NCBI GenBank assembly: GCA_910585345.1
Contig: CAJUDS010000005.1
Span: 1 to 64,000, forward strand
Origin: an uncultured Lachnospiraceae bacterium
GTDB taxonomy: Bacteria; Bacillota; Clostridia; Lachnospirales; Lachnospiraceae
DNA length: 64,000 bases
Direction of reading: 5' to 3'
Shown: positions 62,476 through 64,000 of the stretch, piece after piece
Layout: each line of letters begins with the position of its first letter
Numbering within the stretch: position 1 is the first letter of the stretch
The notes under the pieces: model-generated
Database searches by the model: none
What the model saw: the letters and a program-made list of their open reading frames with translations, nothing else
Told to the model about the DNA's origin: nothing
Made by a program: the position numbers and the translations under genes

Positions 62476-62732
62476 TTAAAAAGTCTGTGAAAATTGAGCT
62501 CTCAAATGGATTAGAGGCCAGACCCGTGGCGTTGCTTGTGCAGGTCGCAAGCCAGTATGAAAGTACGATTTATCTGGAAACGAGCAGCAAAAGGGTGAAT
62601 GCCAAGAGCATTATGGGAATGATGAGCCTGGGGCTTGATAATGGCGAGGAAGTTACGGTAATTTGCGAAGGGTCAGATGAAGAGGCGGCAACTGTAGATG
62701 TTGAAAAGTTTTTAACTGGGAAGGCTTCATAG
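62472..62732 (+). CDS. Crh-like HPr family protein with Glu at position 15
   Basis: An 86-residue HPr-fold protein. The usual active His15 (GLHARPA) is Glu15 here (NGLEARPVALLV), so it cannot carry phosphate from enzyme I. The regulatory Ser46 (VNAKSIMGMMSLG) is kept, so HprK could phosphorylate it and make it a CcpA co-factor, as for Crh of Bacillus, which has Gln15 and sits at the same place after whiA. It is coupled to whiA by a four-base overlap. A second, working HPr should exist elsewhere if a PTS is used. Confidence 0.94.
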   Translation: MIKKSVKIELSNGLEARPVALLVQVASQYESTIYLETSSKRVNAKSIMGMMSLGLDNGEEVTVICEGSDEEAATVDVEKFLTGKAS

Positions 62733-62735
62733 GAA

Positions 62736-63635
62736 ATGGCAAAAAAACTGCTTTTTATTTATAATCCTCAGGCAGGAAAAGGGAAAATACGGAGTAAGCT
62801 GAGCGACATTATAGAGGTGCTTGTGGATGGCGGCTGGGAAGTGACGGTATATCCCACAAAAAAGCGGGGCGATGCCGTATGTGCTGCAAGAATAACAAAA
62901 GGCAGTTATCAATACATTGTATGCAGCGGCGGCGACGGCACGCTTGATGAAGTAGTAACAGGTATGATGCAGGGAGAGGAGCGAATACCGGTCGGTTATA
63001 TTCCGGCTGGAAGTACCAACGATTTTGCATCAAGTCTGGGACTTCCTAAAAATATGGTGGAGGCGGCCCGGATCGCTGTAGGCGGTAAAAAGTTTTCCTG
63101 TGATGTGGGCGCATTTAATGAGGATACATTTGTTTATATCGCTGCTTTTGGCATATTTACAGATGTTTCCTATGAAACCCCGCAGAGCTTTAAAAATGTG
63201 CTGGGACACATGGCGTATATTCTGGAGGGGATGAAAAGACTGCCAAGCCTGCGCACATATTGTCTGGAGGTGGAGTGCAACGGAGAGACAATAGCAGATG
63301 AATTTCTGTTTGGTATGATTACCAACTCTACTTCTGTGGGTGGACTGAAAAAGATTACCGGCAAATATGTGGAATTGAATGACGGGCTTTTTGAGATTAC
63401 TTTAATTCGTAAGCCCAAGAATGCATTGGAATTAAATCAGATTATGACTGCGCTTGTGACAGAGAGCATGGATGCAGAAAGCATTGTCCATGCGAAAACA
63501 GACAGAATTGTTTTCCGCTCAGAGGAAACGGTGTCATGGACACTGGACGGTGAATACGGCGGCAGTCATACATTGGTAACAATTGAAAATAAGCCTCAGG
63601 CGATAGAGATTGTAGTACCTGTCTATGAAGAATAA
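62736..63635 (+). CDS. Diacylglycerol kinase family lipid kinase
   Basis: A 299-residue protein of the YegS/DgkB family. It shows LLFIYNPQAGKGKIRSKLSDI, VCSGGDGTLDEVVTGMM (GGDGT catalytic loop), VGYIPAGSTNDFASSLGLP, and the C-terminal sandwich DGLFEITLIRKPKN and SWTLDGEYGG. It phosphorylates a lipid such as diacylglycerol, feeding it back to phospholipid synthesis. It starts four bases after the HPr gene and closes the operon at the terminator. Confidence 0.93.
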   Translation: MAKKLLFIYNPQAGKGKIRSKLSDIIEVLVDGGWEVTVYPTKKRGDAVCAARITKGSYQYIVCSGGDGTLDEVVTGMMQGEERIPVGYIPAGSTNDFASSLGLPKNMVEAARIAVGGKKFSCDVGAFNEDTFVYIAAFGIFTDVSYETPQSFKNVLGHMAYILEGMKRLPSLRTYCLEVECNGETIADEFLFGMITNSTSVGGLKKITGKYVELNDGLFEITLIRKPKNALELNQIMTALVTESMDAESIVHAKTDRIVFRSEETVSWTLDGEYGGSHTLVTIENKPQAIEIVVPVYEE

Positions 63636-63639
63636 TATA

Positions 63640-63672
63640 AAAAAAGAATTTTGCATTGCAAAATTCTTTTTT
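63640..63672. terminator. Bidirectional terminator
   Basis: AAAAAAGAATTTTGCA and its complement TGCAAAATTCTTTTTT form a 16-base stem (63640-63672) with T-runs on both strands. It separates the lipid kinase from the convergent gene at the window end. Confidence 0.9.
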
Positions 63673-63675
63673 GCT

Positions 63676-64000
63676 TTATTCCTGATTCTGTACAGGCTGT
63701 GCATTGGAAACCTCAGGGTGCAGGTATGCGTACTGCAATGCCTTATTGTCAGAAGTAATCATAGTGCTCAGCACGATATCGCCGCTTTGCAAATACCACA
63801 CGTTTCCATAATTATCGGGCCGGTCTGTATTGTAGCCGCTTTCTCCGTATACGTCGTTCACGGAAGTGTTGATAGTATTGTACAATTCATATAATTCATC
63901 CGCGCTTTGAGAGCCATAAGCCCATGCAACGCACATGAGCCGTTCGTTGTCGTCAAACATATACTTGACGGTACCGTTATGACCGTTGTATTCTTTTGGC
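63676..64000 (-). CDS. Hypothetical protein, C-terminal part (cut by window edge)
   Basis: The frame is open from the window end to a stop at 63676, giving 107 visible residues; the start lies right of the window. The ATG at 63960 is internal, since the frame runs on upstream (PKEYNGHNGTVKYMFDDNERL). The visible part has an alpha/beta look (ERLMCVAWAYGSQSADELYELYNTINTSVND, NVWYLQSGDIVLSTMITSDNKALQYAYLHPE) with a polar tail (VSNAQPVQNQE). I do not recognise a family. A secreted lipoprotein is possible but the N-terminus is not seen. Confidence 0.65.
   Translation of the reverse strand, partial: PKEYNGHNGTVKYMFDDNERLMCVAWAYGSQSADELYELYNTINTSVNDVYGESGYNTDRPDNYGNVWYLQSGDIVLSTMITSDNKALQYAYLHPEVSNAQPVQNQE

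Noticed and set aside
63625..63894. Plus frame of 89 codons near the right end
   Set aside because: It runs through a 16-base terminator stem and is opposite a better minus-strand frame.

Overview
The window reads as chromosome of a low-GC Gram-positive anaerobe of the class Clostridia, most like the Lachnospiraceae. The signs are strong AGGAGG-type ribosome binding sites, a large share of Clostridia-type household genes (mutS2, yhaM, hprK, whiA, rapZ, a Crh-like HPr, ytaF, yitT), an FprA-type oxygen-scavenging flavoprotein, alpha-galactoside use, and the tail of an integrative element of the kind common in gut Clostridia. No species is claimed.

Layout. 1-5350 is the end of an integrative/mobilizable element. 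It holds the start of a large serine recombinase and tnpW on the minus strand, then a plus-strand set: small helix-turn-helix protein, DUF5131 three-cysteine protein, AraC/GyrI regulator, two small conserved proteins, a sigma-like factor cut by an amber codon, and a Tn916 Orf8-like protein. About 900 bases rich in inverted and direct repeats follow, with no visible excisionase or integrase. A tRNA-Gly(TCC) at 5550 marks the chromosome. 5.6-19.6 kb holds a small unknown gene, azlCD, an AraC regulator, galK-galT, a B12-binding radical SAM protein, a DnaQ-like exonuclease, a VanW-type cell wall protein, an AIR-synthase-like protein, an Lrp regulator with an aminotransferase, and trmL. On the minus strand, mutS2 is followed by a response regulator and a sensor kinase (24.1-19.6 kb). 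24.2-28 kb holds a degenerate HtrA-like protein, yhaM and a 23S rRNA uracil methyltransferase.

28-45 kb is a sugar region. A minus-strand aldolase-isomerase-kinase operon for an unidentified sugar faces a PocR/AraC regulator. A second AraC regulator faces a plus-strand alpha-galactoside operon: GH13 alpha-glucosidase, ABC binding protein, two permeases, GH36 alpha-galactosidase and a GH13 amylosucrase-type enzyme. Together they would import raffinose-family or related sugars and split off galactose, glucose and the sucrose part. The galactose would enter the Leloir pathway through GalK and GalT at 8.8-11.5 kb, which sits beside a related AraC regulator. No ABC ATPase and no galE are in the window.

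45-50 kb is accessory: FprA, a large foldback repeat, a promoter-proximal repeat that also occurs beside the tRNA-Gly at 5.4 kb, two tandem related membrane proteins of unknown function, and a probable degraded group IIC intron just after a terminator. 50-64 kb returns to core genes: ytaF, yitT, pyrG, ftsH, uvrC, then hprK, glucokinase, murB, rapZ, whiA, a Crh-like HPr and a lipid kinase. This last set joins carbon catabolite control (HprK, glucokinase, HPr with Glu at position 15) to cell wall synthesis and division (MurB, RapZ, WhiA). The window ends inside an unknown minus-strand gene.
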